From the NCBI GenBank assembly GCA_012963885.1, contig DTUY01000234.1, positions 28,542-63,812 of the forward strand: DNA of 35,271 nt, in the 5' to 3' direction. Both the position numbers and the translations under genes were made by a program. Position 1 is the first letter of the stretch; each line of letters opens with the position of its first letter. Shown piece by piece: positions 17,013 through 26,025 of this stretch. The notes under the pieces are model-generated. The model made no database searches, had not been told where the DNA came from, and saw only the letters and a program-made list of their open reading frames with translations. The DNA comes from Candidatus Poribacteria bacterium (GTDB lineage Bacteria > Poribacteria > WGA-4E > UBA9662).

Positions 17013-17851
17013 GCAATCATCACCAGCTTTTTTGGCGTCGTTTGTCGCGCCAGAAGTCAGCTGCAATTGGTGCGAGTATTGTTCTCTTTTTTATATTTAC
17101 GGCGATGTTTGCACCGGTAATTGCAACATATGACCCGCGCCAAGCTGATATAAGTTCGCGTCTTCAGGGTTGGTCAGTCAACCACTTTTTCGGTACCGAT
17201 AAGGTCGGCCGAGATGTTTTTAGCCGTGTTGTTTATGGCTCGCGAATCTCGATTAAGATCGGTTTAATCGCCATGACCTTTTCGATATCCGTTGGTACAC
17301 TGTTTGGCACAATCGCTGGTTATTATGGTGGGCGGCTGGAAAACGTGATTATGCGTTTGATGGACATGATGCTGGCCTTGCCGAGCATATTGTTGGCCAT
17401 GGTGATTGTTACCATTTTGGGGCGAGGCTTGACCAATGCGATTATTGCCGTTTCTATCGTCTATATTCCGCAATACGCACGAATCCTGCGAGGATCGGTA
17501 CTGGAAGTACGCGAACAGGATTACGTTATGGCAACTCGAGCGATTGGAGCCGGCGATTTCTGGATTTTAAGGAAGTCGATTCTGCCAAATTGTTTGGCTC
17601 CCCTAATTGTACAAGCGACACTTGGCATTGGAACTGCGATTCTAGATGCGGCGGGGCTCAGTTTTCTTGGCCTTGGTGCTGAGATTGGTGAGCCGGAATG
17701 GGGCGCGATGTTAAGCGAAAATCGTTCCTTAATTCGTATTGCGCCATGGGCAGTGATGATGCCTGGGATCGCTATTTTTCTAACTGTTCTGGGGTTTAAT
17801 CTATTGGGTGATGCGCTTCGCGATGTTCTGGATCCAAAACTTGAAACTTAG
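17009..17851 (+). CDS. ABC transporter permease, DppC/OppC type
   Basis: A 280-residue partner permease: N-terminal helix after FWRRLSRQKSAAIGASIVLF, the family segment FGTDKVGRDVFSRVVYGSRI, and the EAA loop YVMATRAIGAGDFWILRKSI. It ends LLGDALRDVLDPKLET as in DppC proteins. Its ATG overlaps the preceding stop. The DppD/DppF ATPase genes that normally follow are absent; the next gene, 27 bases on, is the LysM-DUF6754-like protein. The energising ATPase must be encoded elsewhere or shared with another importer. Confidence 0.93.
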   Translation: MSNHHQLFWRRLSRQKSAAIGASIVLFFIFTAMFAPVIATYDPRQADISSRLQGWSVNHFFGTDKVGRDVFSRVVYGSRISIKIGLIAMTFSISVGTLFGTIAGYYGGRLENVIMRLMDMMLALPSILLAMVIVTILGRGLTNAIIAVSIVYIPQYARILRGSVLEVREQDYVMATRAIGAGDFWILRKSILPNCLAPLIVQATLGIGTAILDAAGLSFLGLGAEIGEPEWGAMLSENRSLIRIAPWAVMMPGIAIFLTVLGFNLLGDALRDVLDPKLET

Positions 17852-17878
17852 GAAATTGGGAAAGAGGAAACTAACATT

Positions 17879-19837
17879 TTGAAAAAAGCGATAATGTACG
17901 TTACTTTGGTAGCTTTGGTTAGTTTTGTCATGACACCTTTAATATCAGCAGAGATTACGCCAAAAGATTCGAAGGAACTCGGCAAGCCAACCAGAGTCAT
18001 CATGATCAAACCCGGTCAAACGTTGGCAGATTTGGCACAGGAATATTTCGGTGACCGAAAACAGTATAAACAATTTTTGGAATACAATGTCATCACAGAT
18101 ATTAACTCGGTAAGACCGGGAGATATGATACGGGTGCCTGTTCTTCCGTCGGCGGAACTTCAAGATCAGGATTTTCAATCCGCGACCTCCGTATTGGCGT
18201 CCAACATCATTCATAAACGTGTTAATGATGTTACTGAAATCGTTACTGTGCAGGTCGGTGAGACACTGGCAGATTTGGCACAGAAATATTTCGGTGATCG
18301 GGGAAAGTATAAAAAGTTTCTGGAATATAACGACATTGCTAACCTGAATACAATAAAGGCTGGTGACCAGTTGCAGGTTCCTATTTCGGGCAATGTAGCA
18401 ACTTCTACCAAGCAACCAGAACCACAAGAGCCAACTCAATCTTCGAGTTCACCGAAGGTAGAAACTAAGCTCGATGAAACTAAAGCAGCAACTCCTGTAA
18501 AAGTCGAATCATCTGTTCAAAAGGATGTCGAACCTACTGATAACATCCTTAAGGAAATAAGGGAGATAAGACAGGTTCTTAGAAATTTAGGATCTGCTGG
18601 TCTGGTGGAAGAGGAACTGGAAGAAACAGCTGAAGAACTCGCTCCACCAACAGGTGTTAGGGTTTTTGATGTACCGAACGATGCAGGAAAAGGGCTTAGC
18701 ACGAAAGGGGCTGTCAGCAAATTTAAAGGGGGTAATATAATTGTTACGTGGGCTGAATCTTCTAGCGGTGCTGTCACCGGTTATCATGTTTTTCGTAAGC
18801 AATTACCAGATGGTGATTTTGAACAAATAACAAAAAAGGCGGTGAAGGCAGGGGAAACCAAAAAGAATGTCTTGGCTATTCTGCCGAGCTATGATAGGGA
18901 GTTTTCACCTGATTACACGAGCCTTGGTTTTTACGCTGATAAAGCTACAACCGATGTTCCATACGTCTATAAGGTTGCGGCTGTTGGAGAAGCAGGCATA
19001 ATTTCGGAGTCTAGTGAATCTGAAGAAATTAAAGCTGTTGGCAATCTGATTGCGACAACAAAAATTTCTGAATTACTGGGTCTTATCTTAGTTGCGGCAG
19101 TGACATTATATTTTATTGATAAAGCGCAAAGCGGACAGGACATGTTTATTCGCCGAATTCCCGCCCTTGACGCCTTTGAGGAAGCTATTGGTCGTTCAGC
19201 TGAGATGGGGCGACCAGTGATGTTCATTCCTGGTAACGATGACGTCTATAAATCCTCATCAATAGCCGCTATCAATATTTTTGAAGGTGCTGCCAATTAC
19301 GCGGTGGTTATGCAGTCTCACATCATGTCACCTAATCAGCAAGCAGTTGTCAATCAGGTATTAAGCAATTCCCTCAGAAACATCTTTTTATATGCAGGAA
19401 GACCGGATTTATACGATGAATATGACGTGCATTTTGAAACAACCGATCAACTCGCTTATGCTTCCGCTGTCGCTGGGAGCATGCATCGTGAAAATCCAGC
19501 GGCAATATTTATTCAAGGTGATTTCGGCGCTGAGTCCTTGATCTACGCGGAGAATGGCAATGCCGTCGGAGCAATTCAAATCGCTGGAACAGATAACGAG
19601 AAACAACTTCCGTACTTTGTTGTTGCTTGTGATTACACTCTCCTGGGTGAGGAATTATACGCAGCAGGTGCCTATATCAAAAAGGATCCGATTCAAATCT
19701 GTACGTTAAAAGCGCAGGACGTACTGAAACTAGCCGTATTTGCTTGCCTAATCATAGGTTCTCTGCTGGCGCTATCTGGATCCTCCAACATCATATTAGA
19801 CTTTTTCACGCAAAGATGGTTTGAGGTAATTTCATGA
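17879..19837 (+). CDS. LysM-FN3-DUF6754-like membrane protein
   Basis: A 652-residue envelope protein starting at TTG 17879 after AAAGAGGAAA. In order: signal peptide (1-24); two LysM-like repeats at ~40-88 and ~121-169 (PGQTLADLAQEYFGDRKQYKQ; LNTIKAGDQLQVP); a charged Pro/Ser/Glu linker to ~255; an FN3-like module ~256-386 (PPTGVRVFDVP, VTGYHVFRKQL, VPYVYKVAAV); a helix ~398-414; a domain ~422-610 resembling DUF6754 (RRIPALDAFEEAIGRSAEMGR, ANYAVVMQSHIMSPNQQ); a helix ~617-635. LysM suggests peptidoglycan binding. The biochemical role is unknown. It overlaps the next gene by four bases. Confidence 0.75.
   Translation: MKKAIMYVTLVALVSFVMTPLISAEITPKDSKELGKPTRVIMIKPGQTLADLAQEYFGDRKQYKQFLEYNVITDINSVRPGDMIRVPVLPSAELQDQDFQSATSVLASNIIHKRVNDVTEIVTVQVGETLADLAQKYFGDRGKYKKFLEYNDIANLNTIKAGDQLQVPISGNVATSTKQPEPQEPTQSSSSPKVETKLDETKAATPVKVESSVQKDVEPTDNILKEIREIRQVLRNLGSAGLVEEELEETAEELAPPTGVRVFDVPNDAGKGLSTKGAVSKFKGGNIIVTWAESSSGAVTGYHVFRKQLPDGDFEQITKKAVKAGETKKNVLAILPSYDREFSPDYTSLGFYADKATTDVPYVYKVAAVGEAGIISESSESEEIKAVGNLIATTKISELLGLILVAAVTLYFIDKAQSGQDMFIRRIPALDAFEEAIGRSAEMGRPVMFIPGNDDVYKSSSIAAINIFEGAANYAVVMQSHIMSPNQQAVVNQVLSNSLRNIFLYAGRPDLYDEYDVHFETTDQLAYASAVAGSMHRENPAAIFIQGDFGAESLIYAENGNAVGAIQIAGTDNEKQLPYFVVACDYTLLGEELYAAGAYIKKDPIQICTLKAQDVLKLAVFACLIIGSLLALSGSSNIILDFFTQRWFEVIS
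18025..18300 (+). repeat. Duplicated LysM coding segment
   Basis: A 33-base stretch at 18025-18057 recurs at 18268-18300 (offset 243 bases) with two differences. Both encode ADLAQ(E/K)YFGDR, the core of the two LysM-like repeats. Confidence 0.7.
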
Positions 19838-20481
19838 GGCGATCGTTACCGGTAATCTTGTGCAGCACCATTGGTGTTCTGATGTTACTGCAGTACTTTA
19901 TTCCTCATCAGTTGTCACAGGCATTTTTTGAGCGTACATTAAAAATGAACCAGATTATTGCAATCTTTGCCCTGATGGTGGCATTGGTCAGCGTACCCCG
20001 CAATCATATCAGAAGAATCCGCGTAAGAGGTGAAAACTGGCAATATAGTATTATTCTCCTTGTCGGCTTTTCCCTGCTTCCAATTGCCGCCATCATTGAT
20101 AATGGGTTGGGATTTTTTACAGGAAAAATTAAAATTGACGGCCTTGTTTTTGACTGGATATATGTTAATGTTCAAATTCCATTAGGTAATACGGTTTTCG
20201 CCATGCTGGCATTTTATATTACTTCAGCTGCCTATCGTGCTTTTCGGGCTCGAACTTTTGATGCTGCAATTCTCTTAACGGCTGGAATCATCGTGTTACT
20301 GGCAAATGCACCTCCCACGGATATGTACATATGGAGCAACTTTTCGTCGATCAGGAACTGGATATTAGAGACACCAAGCGGTGCCGCCCAACGTGCCCTC
20401 TTACTTGGACTGGGACTAGGAGCAGTCTCCCAGTCATTGAGGATTCTACTTGGTATCGATCGTTCCTGGTTGGGAGGATAA
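19834..20481 (+). CDS. Six-helix membrane protein of the DUF6754 module
   Basis: A 215-residue integral membrane protein with about six hydrophobic helices (VILCSTIGVLMLLQYFI; IIAIFALMVALVSVP; SIILLVGFSLLPIAAIID; TVFAMLAFYITSAAYRAF; AAILLTAGIIVLLANA; LLLGLGLGAVSQSLRILLG). There is a basic loop (RNHIRRIRVRGENW) between helices 2 and 3, and I recognise no family. Its ATG overlaps the stop of the LysM protein (ATGA), so the two are translationally coupled and probably act in one membrane complex. Confidence 0.75.
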   Translation: MRRSLPVILCSTIGVLMLLQYFIPHQLSQAFFERTLKMNQIIAIFALMVALVSVPRNHIRRIRVRGENWQYSIILLVGFSLLPIAAIIDNGLGFFTGKIKIDGLVFDWIYVNVQIPLGNTVFAMLAFYITSAAYRAFRARTFDAAILLTAGIIVLLANAPPTDMYIWSNFSSIRNWILETPSGAAQRALLLGLGLGAVSQSLRILLGIDRSWLGG

Positions 20482-20491
20482 GGACACAAAA

Positions 20492-21388
20492 ATGCTAGAA
20501 CGTTTAATGGCGCTTGATCGTCGAATCATCTTCTTAGCACTACTTGTTGTTGTGGTCGTACCGACACTGCTCAAAGTCAGTTTCCCAATGAGTTCCATCA
20601 CGCCAAGTACTCAAGCCGTATATGACGAGATCGACGGTCTTGAACCCGGTTCATGTGTCTGGATTGCTTTGGACTATACGCCTCCGGCGATGGCTGAGTT
20701 ACAGCCTCAGTTGAAAGCGATTTTGCATCATTGCTTTGCCAAGGATATTAAGGTACTGGGCATGAACCCGCTAATTGCTGAATCCGCCCCGCTTGGCATG
20801 AAAGAATTCAGGACGATTGGTGGAGAACACAATAAAATAGAAGGGATCGATTACGTTTATCTTGGGTATAGCCCGGGGCAATTGTCTGTGATTCTTGGCT
20901 TGGCTAAGGATATGGGAACTGCGGGATATACGACAGATATGAATGATATCCCACTTTCAGACCTCCCGATGATGAAAGAGATCAAGAATTATGATGACGC
21001 GGATTTGCTTATTGCTGTAGCCGCCTTCAAAACGCCGGGATACTGGGTTCAATTCGTCGGTGATAGATTCGGTGTTAGGGTGTCTGTGGGAGTTACGAAT
21101 GTGATGTATACTGCTATGTTTCCTTACCTCAGCTCGGGACAACTTAAAGGGGCTTTGCCTGGACTACAAGGGGCAGCTGAATACGAACAACTGATTAGAA
21201 ATGCTGGGTATTGGGTCGCAGGTGGACCGGCACAACCAGGCATGAGTATTCAGTCCATTGTACACTACGCTTTAGTTCTTCTTCTTATACTTTGTAATGC
21301 CGGATATTTCGTCACCAGACATAGGGAAAGAAAAACGATGGAACAAAGACAAACGGAAGCCGCAAAACAATCTATGGGGTTAGAATAA
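20492..21388 (+). CDS. Bitopic membrane protein with an extracytoplasmic domain (DUF6754 module)
   Basis: A 298-residue protein starting at ATG 20492, seven bases after AAGGA; a longer frame from 20450 would overlap the preceding gene. It has an N-terminal helix (IIFLALLVVVVVPTLL), a soluble domain of about 230 residues, and a C-terminal helix (ALVLLLILCNAGYFV) with a basic tail. The soluble part includes GSCVWIALDYTPPAMAELQP, YVYLGYSPGQ, FGVRVSVGVTNVMYTAMFPY and LPGLQGAAEYEQL. This topology resembles the C-terminal half of the LysM protein upstream. Function is unknown. Confidence 0.75.
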   Translation: MLERLMALDRRIIFLALLVVVVVPTLLKVSFPMSSITPSTQAVYDEIDGLEPGSCVWIALDYTPPAMAELQPQLKAILHHCFAKDIKVLGMNPLIAESAPLGMKEFRTIGGEHNKIEGIDYVYLGYSPGQLSVILGLAKDMGTAGYTTDMNDIPLSDLPMMKEIKNYDDADLLIAVAAFKTPGYWVQFVGDRFGVRVSVGVTNVMYTAMFPYLSSGQLKGALPGLQGAAEYEQLIRNAGYWVAGGPAQPGMSIQSIVHYALVLLLILCNAGYFVTRHRERKTMEQRQTEAAKQSMGLE

Positions 21389-21390
21389 GT

Positions 21391-22059
21391 ATGGAATTAC
21401 TAGGAATTTGGGTTGCAGCAATTCTAACGCTATGTATTTTTAGCTTTTTGTATAAGGATAATCCGGCCTATGACGTTGCTCAAAATCTATTTGTTGGATT
21501 AACATTAGGGTACGTACTGGTTGTCAAAGTATTGAAAGAAGGCATCTTTGGTGTAATCAAAGACCAGTTCTTTGCAACAGGAACCTGGACCATCCAGCCG
21601 GATATTACTACTATTGTTTCGTCGGTTATTGCCATATTGCTAGGGTTACTTTTCTTTAGTTCATATGTTCCAAAATGGTCTTGGTTAGTTACTATCGTGT
21701 TGGCTTTAACCATCGGTTGGGGATCTGGGATTGTTATATCAGCGGAACTTTCGAGTAAAGTCTACGCGCAAGTAACTTCAACTATCTTAGATTTTCAAGG
21801 CTTCTCTGAGAAAGAATTCTTCTCTGGCAGTAAATCTCAAGTCAACACGGTTCTGATGCTGGTTGGTGTCATCTGTACGTTAACCTATTTCTTTTTCTCC
21901 GTTGAACACAGAGGCGTACCAGGTAAGCTAGCCAAAATCGGGGTTATCTTTATTATGATTAGCTTCGGTGCCAGTTTTGCTAATGCCGTGGCTGGACGTG
22001 TCACACTTCTGATTGGCCGCATGACTTTTTTGCTGGGCGATTGGCTCCATTTAATTTAG
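21391..22059 (+). CDS. Six-helix membrane protein, last gene of the DUF6754 module
   Basis: A 222-residue integral membrane protein with about six helices (GIWVAAILTLCIFSFLY; LFVGLTLGYVLVVKVL; TTIVSSVIAILLGLLFF; WLVTIVLALTIGWGSGIVI; TVLMLVGVICTLTYFFF; IGVIFIMISFGASFANAVA). I know no family for it. It begins two bases after the preceding stop. A polar loop GSGIVISAELSSKVYAQV follows helix 4. Tight coupling to the three genes before it argues for one complex. Confidence 0.75.
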   Translation: MELLGIWVAAILTLCIFSFLYKDNPAYDVAQNLFVGLTLGYVLVVKVLKEGIFGVIKDQFFATGTWTIQPDITTIVSSVIAILLGLLFFSSYVPKWSWLVTIVLALTIGWGSGIVISAELSSKVYAQVTSTILDFQGFSEKEFFSGSKSQVNTVLMLVGVICTLTYFFFSVEHRGVPGKLAKIGVIFIMISFGASFANAVAGRVTLLIGRMTFLLGDWLHLI

Positions 22060-22060
22060 A

Positions 22061-22475
22061 GGAGAAGGCATTTATCCGTATATCGGTTGGGACAACCCAT
22101 AAAATGTTGAGAGGGATTGGCGAGAATCGTTAAAACTATATCGTGACGTTCTTAGTATGAGGTTGGTGGCAGAATTCGAGGGATCGTCTCCCGAGCGACA
22201 GATAGTTCTGCCGGACATTTGGTGATGGTTTGCATATGGAACTTTTCGATGTTTATGAAGGAAGTCCAAAACCGGAAGATAATGTTCCTAACGATCCCAT
22301 TTTTCATTTTGCTTTAGCTGTCGATTATGCCCGAGCTGCTGTGGAACATGTTCGAATTGCTGGATGTGAAATTATAGTCGAGCCGATAGGTGTAAATCTA
22401 AGTGGTTTGAATGTTACACTCGCTTTTTTAAAAGGACCGAGCGGTGAATCAATTGAATTTTTCCAGACGTACTGA
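22061..22475 (+). pseudogene. Frameshifted VOC/glyoxalase-family gene
   Basis: A strong ribosome site (GGAGAAGG, 22061-22068) precedes frames that read as a vicinal-oxygen-chelate protein only if joined. The first piece, ending at 22219, reads DWRESLKLYRDVLSMRLVAE ... ERQIVLPDI and then hits TGG TGA. One extra T near 22217-22220 breaks the frame. The second piece reads GDGLHMELFDVYEGSPKPED ... GPSGESIEFFQTY and stops at 22475. An in-frame TAA at 22100 and the lack of an ATG also break the N-terminus. Either the gene is decayed or the assembly holds indels. Confidence 0.7.
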
Positions 22476-22478
22476 TTG

Positions 22479-23219
22479 ATGATCTTAGTGACCAATGATG
22501 ATGGAGTTGAGTCAGCGGGAATGAAGGTGTTGGCAACCGCCTTGGAAACACTTGATTCGGTCTATGTGGTTGCGCCAGACCGTGAGCGGAGCGCAGTTGG
22601 TATGGCCATTACGCTTCATCATCCCTTACGTGCCAAACAGGTAGGAGACCGTTTTTATGCCGTTGATGGGACGCCGGTCGATTGTGTCGATTTGGCTATT
22701 GCGCAGCTCTTACCCGAAAGTCCTAAATTGGTTGTCTCTGGTATCAATCACGGCGACAACTTGGGACATGATCTTCACTTCTCAGGAACAGTAGCAGCTG
22801 CCCGAAAAGCTGCCTTGCTTCATATTCCGGCTATTGCCTTTTCCATGACTTCTAGCAGGAAATATCATTATGAAACAGCCATCAAATATGCTGTTCAAAT
22901 CGTTGAAAGAGTAGCTGATCAAGGTATTCCCGATGGGATTTTGTTAAATGTCAATATCCCCAACCTTGAGGTTTCAGATGTTCAAGGGATAAAAGTCACC
23001 CGACAGGATTTGGGAACATACAGCGCAAACGCTATTGAGCGAAAAGATCGAACCGGGAATCCTTACTATTGGATTGGTGGTGACCGGTTGGCAACCGATC
23101 AACGACCGGATACGGATCTGAACACCCTCAAGAACCGTTTTGTTTCAATCACGCCGGTACAACTTGATCAGACCGCCTATGATCACCTCGATATGGTAAA
23201 AGATTGGTTTAACTGTTAA
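22479..23219 (+). CDS. surE: 5'/3'-nucleotidase SurE
   Basis: A 246-residue SurE-family metal-dependent phosphatase that dephosphorylates nucleoside monophosphates and is linked to stationary-phase survival. The N-terminal motif ILVTNDDG carries metal ligands Asp7 and Asp8; Ser39 lies in PDRERSAVG and Asn90 in VSGINHGDNLG, completing the site. Length is normal for the family. ATG 22479 starts three bases after the VOC remnant's stop; a TTG directly upstream is a less likely start. It is first in a dense housekeeping run. Confidence 0.95.
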   Translation: MILVTNDDGVESAGMKVLATALETLDSVYVVAPDRERSAVGMAITLHHPLRAKQVGDRFYAVDGTPVDCVDLAIAQLLPESPKLVVSGINHGDNLGHDLHFSGTVAAARKAALLHIPAIAFSMTSSRKYHYETAIKYAVQIVERVADQGIPDGILLNVNIPNLEVSDVQGIKVTRQDLGTYSANAIERKDRTGNPYYWIGGDRLATDQRPDTDLNTLKNRFVSITPVQLDQTAYDHLDMVKDWFNC

Positions 23220-24214
23220 TGGAACGGATCGTATCCTGTCTGAGCTTGATTTTTAAAGGAGGCTTGATTGGGATTGCCAATATCATTCCCGGAGTTAGTG
23301 GTGGAACCATGGCTATGGTTCTGGGGATCTACGAACGTATGATCCGGTCATTGAACTGCATTGGAATCAGTACGGTCAGAGAATTCTTGTCCTTCAAAAT
23401 TACGGGTATCCGTCAAGAGTGCCAACGAATCGATATTGGGTTTCTGTTTTTGATTGCTGTTGGCGCGGCAATGGCAATCGTGACGACGTCGAAACTGATT
23501 GTTTTGCTGATAACTGAGCAACACGATCCAACATATGGGTTCTTCTGCGGTTTGATTCTATTGTCCATTCTCACGCCGCTGAGAATGATGAAACGGTTCC
23601 ATTTTTATCAACTGATTCCGCTTTCGTGTGCCATCGTACTAACGGTTGGATTGACTATCAGTATGGGTGGTGAAAAAACATTGGAGAAGGAGAAACAGAA
23701 ATACAAAATCGAACAGCTGCAAGAAAATCTGGGCGGTCAGGATATGGATAGCCGAACAGACCGATCGGTTGGTCGGTTGGCGTATCTGTTTATCGTGGGG
23801 TCAATCGCAATTTCGGCCATGATTTTGCCGGGTATCAGCGGATCGTTTGTCATGTTGCTCTTTGGAGTTTATTTTGAGGTTTTGTTAGCTATTAACAATC
23901 GGGATTTGACACTGCTCATTACTTTTGCCATCGGTTGTGGGCTGGGACTTCTGGCTTTTACCCGCTTGCTTCATTTTCTGCTGGAACAGTATTATGATCT
24001 CACAGTGTCTTTTCTGGTTGGACTCATGCTGGGGTCGTTGTACGGTTTATGGCCATTCCGCGAATTTGAGGTGGTGAATAGTCAACGAATCGACTTTGCC
24101 CATGTTTTGCCGGGGGTCAACACCAATCTGGCAATTACGTTTGTCGCCTTTCTGCTTGGGTGTGTGATTATCCTGCTATTTTATTGGTTTGAAAAGCTAA
24201 ATCAGCGGACATAA
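23219..24214 (+). CDS. popT: DUF368 family undecaprenyl-phosphate translocase (PopT-like)
   Basis: A 331-residue polytopic membrane protein with both halves of the DUF368 signature: KGGLIGIANIIPGVSGGTMA at the N-terminus and ISAMILPGISGSFVMLLFGV in the second half, followed by SFLVGLMLGSLYGLWPF. DUF368 proteins (PopT) were recently shown to recycle undecaprenyl phosphate across the cytoplasmic membrane for envelope synthesis. An unusual charged insertion (about residues 155-178, KEKQKYKIEQLQENLGG) lies between the halves. The ATG shares one base with the surE stop (TAATG), implying coupling. Confidence 0.9.
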   Translation: MERIVSCLSLIFKGGLIGIANIIPGVSGGTMAMVLGIYERMIRSLNCIGISTVREFLSFKITGIRQECQRIDIGFLFLIAVGAAMAIVTTSKLIVLLITEQHDPTYGFFCGLILLSILTPLRMMKRFHFYQLIPLSCAIVLTVGLTISMGGEKTLEKEKQKYKIEQLQENLGGQDMDSRTDRSVGRLAYLFIVGSIAISAMILPGISGSFVMLLFGVYFEVLLAINNRDLTLLITFAIGCGLGLLAFTRLLHFLLEQYYDLTVSFLVGLMLGSLYGLWPFREFEVVNSQRIDFAHVLPGVNTNLAITFVAFLLGCVIILLFYWFEKLNQRT

Positions 24215-24274
24215 TGCCATATTTTAGGTGTCGTAAGACTCGACTTTAGTAACAACGGACTGCTCTGAGAAAAA

Positions 24275-25150
24275 GTGAAAACAATCGGTTTTTTTGTCAA
24301 CACCACCAAGGAGAAGGCGCTTGAAGTTGTTCCGGCAACCGTTGCCTGGTTACGGAAAAAGGGGGTTGAGTCGTTGATTGCCGACGATGAGGCCGATGCT
24401 GTTGGAATCCGGAAAGTAGGGTGCGATCGGGATACTGTTGTTGGCCGGTCTGACCTGATACTGGTTTTGGGTGGTGATGGCACGCTATTGAACGCGGTGC
24501 ATACGCCGCGTATCGAAAACGTACCGATTCTGGCTGTCAATATTGGGCATCTCGGTTTCCTGACAGATGTTTCGCTGGATGAACTTTATCCGGCGCTTGA
24601 GCGGGTTCTAGAGGGTAATTATGAGATTGATACCCGAATGATGTTGGAGGCAAGACTTGACAGCACAGATGACCAATCTGGTGTGGAAAGTTATTTTGCG
24701 CTTAACGATGTTGTTATTCGGCACAATACGCGCTTAATCGAACTCGAAACGCAAATTGACGCTGAACCGTTCATTACTTATAATGCCGATGGTTTGATTA
24801 TGGCTACGCCCAGTGGATCTACTAGCTATTCGCTTTCAAGTGGCGGTGCCATTGTTGAACCTCATCTAGATGCGATCCTGCTGACACCGATTTCACCGCA
24901 TTCCTTGACAATGAGGCCGTTTATCGCCCACGGCGATTCCGAAATAAAAGTGACAGTTAGGTCAAACTATGGAGACGTCAATCTACTGGTAGATGGGCCT
25001 CGTACTATGTTATTGGTTAGTCCGGGGGCGTCTATCCGTATTTGTAAAGCGGACAAAAAAATCCAGTTGATTCGGTCGCAACGACGTAGTTACCATGAAG
25101 TTCTTCGAACAAAGTTGATGCTTGGTGAAGGGATTAAACGGTCGGAATGA
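24275..25150 (+). CDS. nadK: NAD kinase
   Basis: A 291-residue ATP-NAD kinase, making NADP+ from NAD+. The GTG start at 24275 follows TGAGA. Diagnostic motifs: LVLGGDGTLL (GGDG at 66-69), AVNIGHLGFLTD, ALNDVVI, and ITYNADGLIMATPSGSTSYS. All are in the right order and length is typical. Cytoplasmic. Its last bases overlap aroE by four (ATGA). Confidence 0.96.
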   Translation: MKTIGFFVNTTKEKALEVVPATVAWLRKKGVESLIADDEADAVGIRKVGCDRDTVVGRSDLILVLGGDGTLLNAVHTPRIENVPILAVNIGHLGFLTDVSLDELYPALERVLEGNYEIDTRMMLEARLDSTDDQSGVESYFALNDVVIRHNTRLIELETQIDAEPFITYNADGLIMATPSGSTSYSLSSGGAIVEPHLDAILLTPISPHSLTMRPFIAHGDSEIKVTVRSNYGDVNLLVDGPRTMLLVSPGASIRICKADKKIQLIRSQRRSYHEVLRTKLMLGEGIKRSE

Positions 25151-26016
25151 CAAAAATAAGTGGCCATACGAAGATTGTTGGTATTATCGGAGATCCAGTG
25201 CAGCATAGTCGATCGCCGCAAATGCATAATGCCGCCATTGCGGAACGGAAACTGGATTACATCTACGTGCCATTTCATGTCAGATCGGGAGAGTTACGGG
25301 AAGCAATTGAAGGTTTCAAGGCACTTAACGTACTTGGTGTCAACGTGACTATCCCACACAAGCGGGCGGTGATGTCGATTCTTGACGACGCTTCACGTGA
25401 GGCAACGTTGATTGGTGCGGCTAACACCCTGATATTCTGTGACGGAAAGGTTTATGGTGATAATACGGATGCTCAAGGATTTCTGCAGGCAATGGCTGAG
25501 GAAGGAATTGATGTTCCGGTGGGAGGATCCGCCGTGGTGTTAGGAGCAGGAGGTGCCGCGCGCGCGGTCGTAGTAGCTTTGGCGCTTTCCGGTTTGAACT
25601 TAATTACAATTGCTAATCGAACTGAATGGAAGGCAAATCAGTTAGAAAAAGAACTAGCGCCCACATCGGAAACGGCAATCTCGGTTGTTGACTTGGCATC
25701 CAGTCAACTCAACGCAGCAATCCATTCAGCTGATCTGTTGGTCAATACGACCTCAGTTGGCATGAAGGACACCGATCAGTTGTTGATTGATCTGGATTCA
25801 CTTAGTCCCGATACTACTGTCTATGAAATTGTGTATACGTCACCGGAAACACCATTACTTCGAATTGCTAGAGAGAAAGGATGCCAAACAATCGGTGGAA
25901 TTGGGATGTTGGTGCACCAAGGTGCAATTGCTTTTGAAAAATGGATTGGTATCGTACCTAATGTTGAGACGATGCGCATCGCCTTGGAACAAGCCCTCTA
26001 CCCAAAAGAATTGTAG
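25147..26016 (+). CDS. aroE: Shikimate dehydrogenase
   Basis: A 289-residue NADP-dependent shikimate dehydrogenase, reducing 3-dehydroshikimate in aromatic amino acid synthesis. Substrate-binding residues are visible: SRSP (21-24), NVTIPHK with catalytic Lys72, GAANTL and NTDAQG with Asp108. The cofactor motif VLGAGGAARA spans 131-140, and ATIANRT-like binding follows as ITIANRT. The overlap with nadK suggests coupled translation. Confidence 0.96.
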   Translation: MTKISGHTKIVGIIGDPVQHSRSPQMHNAAIAERKLDYIYVPFHVRSGELREAIEGFKALNVLGVNVTIPHKRAVMSILDDASREATLIGAANTLIFCDGKVYGDNTDAQGFLQAMAEEGIDVPVGGSAVVLGAGGAARAVVVALALSGLNLITIANRTEWKANQLEKELAPTSETAISVVDLASSQLNAAIHSADLLVNTTSVGMKDTDQLLIDLDSLSPDTTVYEIVYTSPETPLLRIAREKGCQTIGGIGMLVHQGAIAFEKWIGIVPNVETMRIALEQALYPKEL

Positions 26017-26025
26017 GTTCAGATT

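Noticed and set aside
20450..20491. Upstream extension of the bitopic protein to 20450
   Set aside because: It overlaps the preceding gene, whereas ATG 20492 has AAGGA seven bases upstream.
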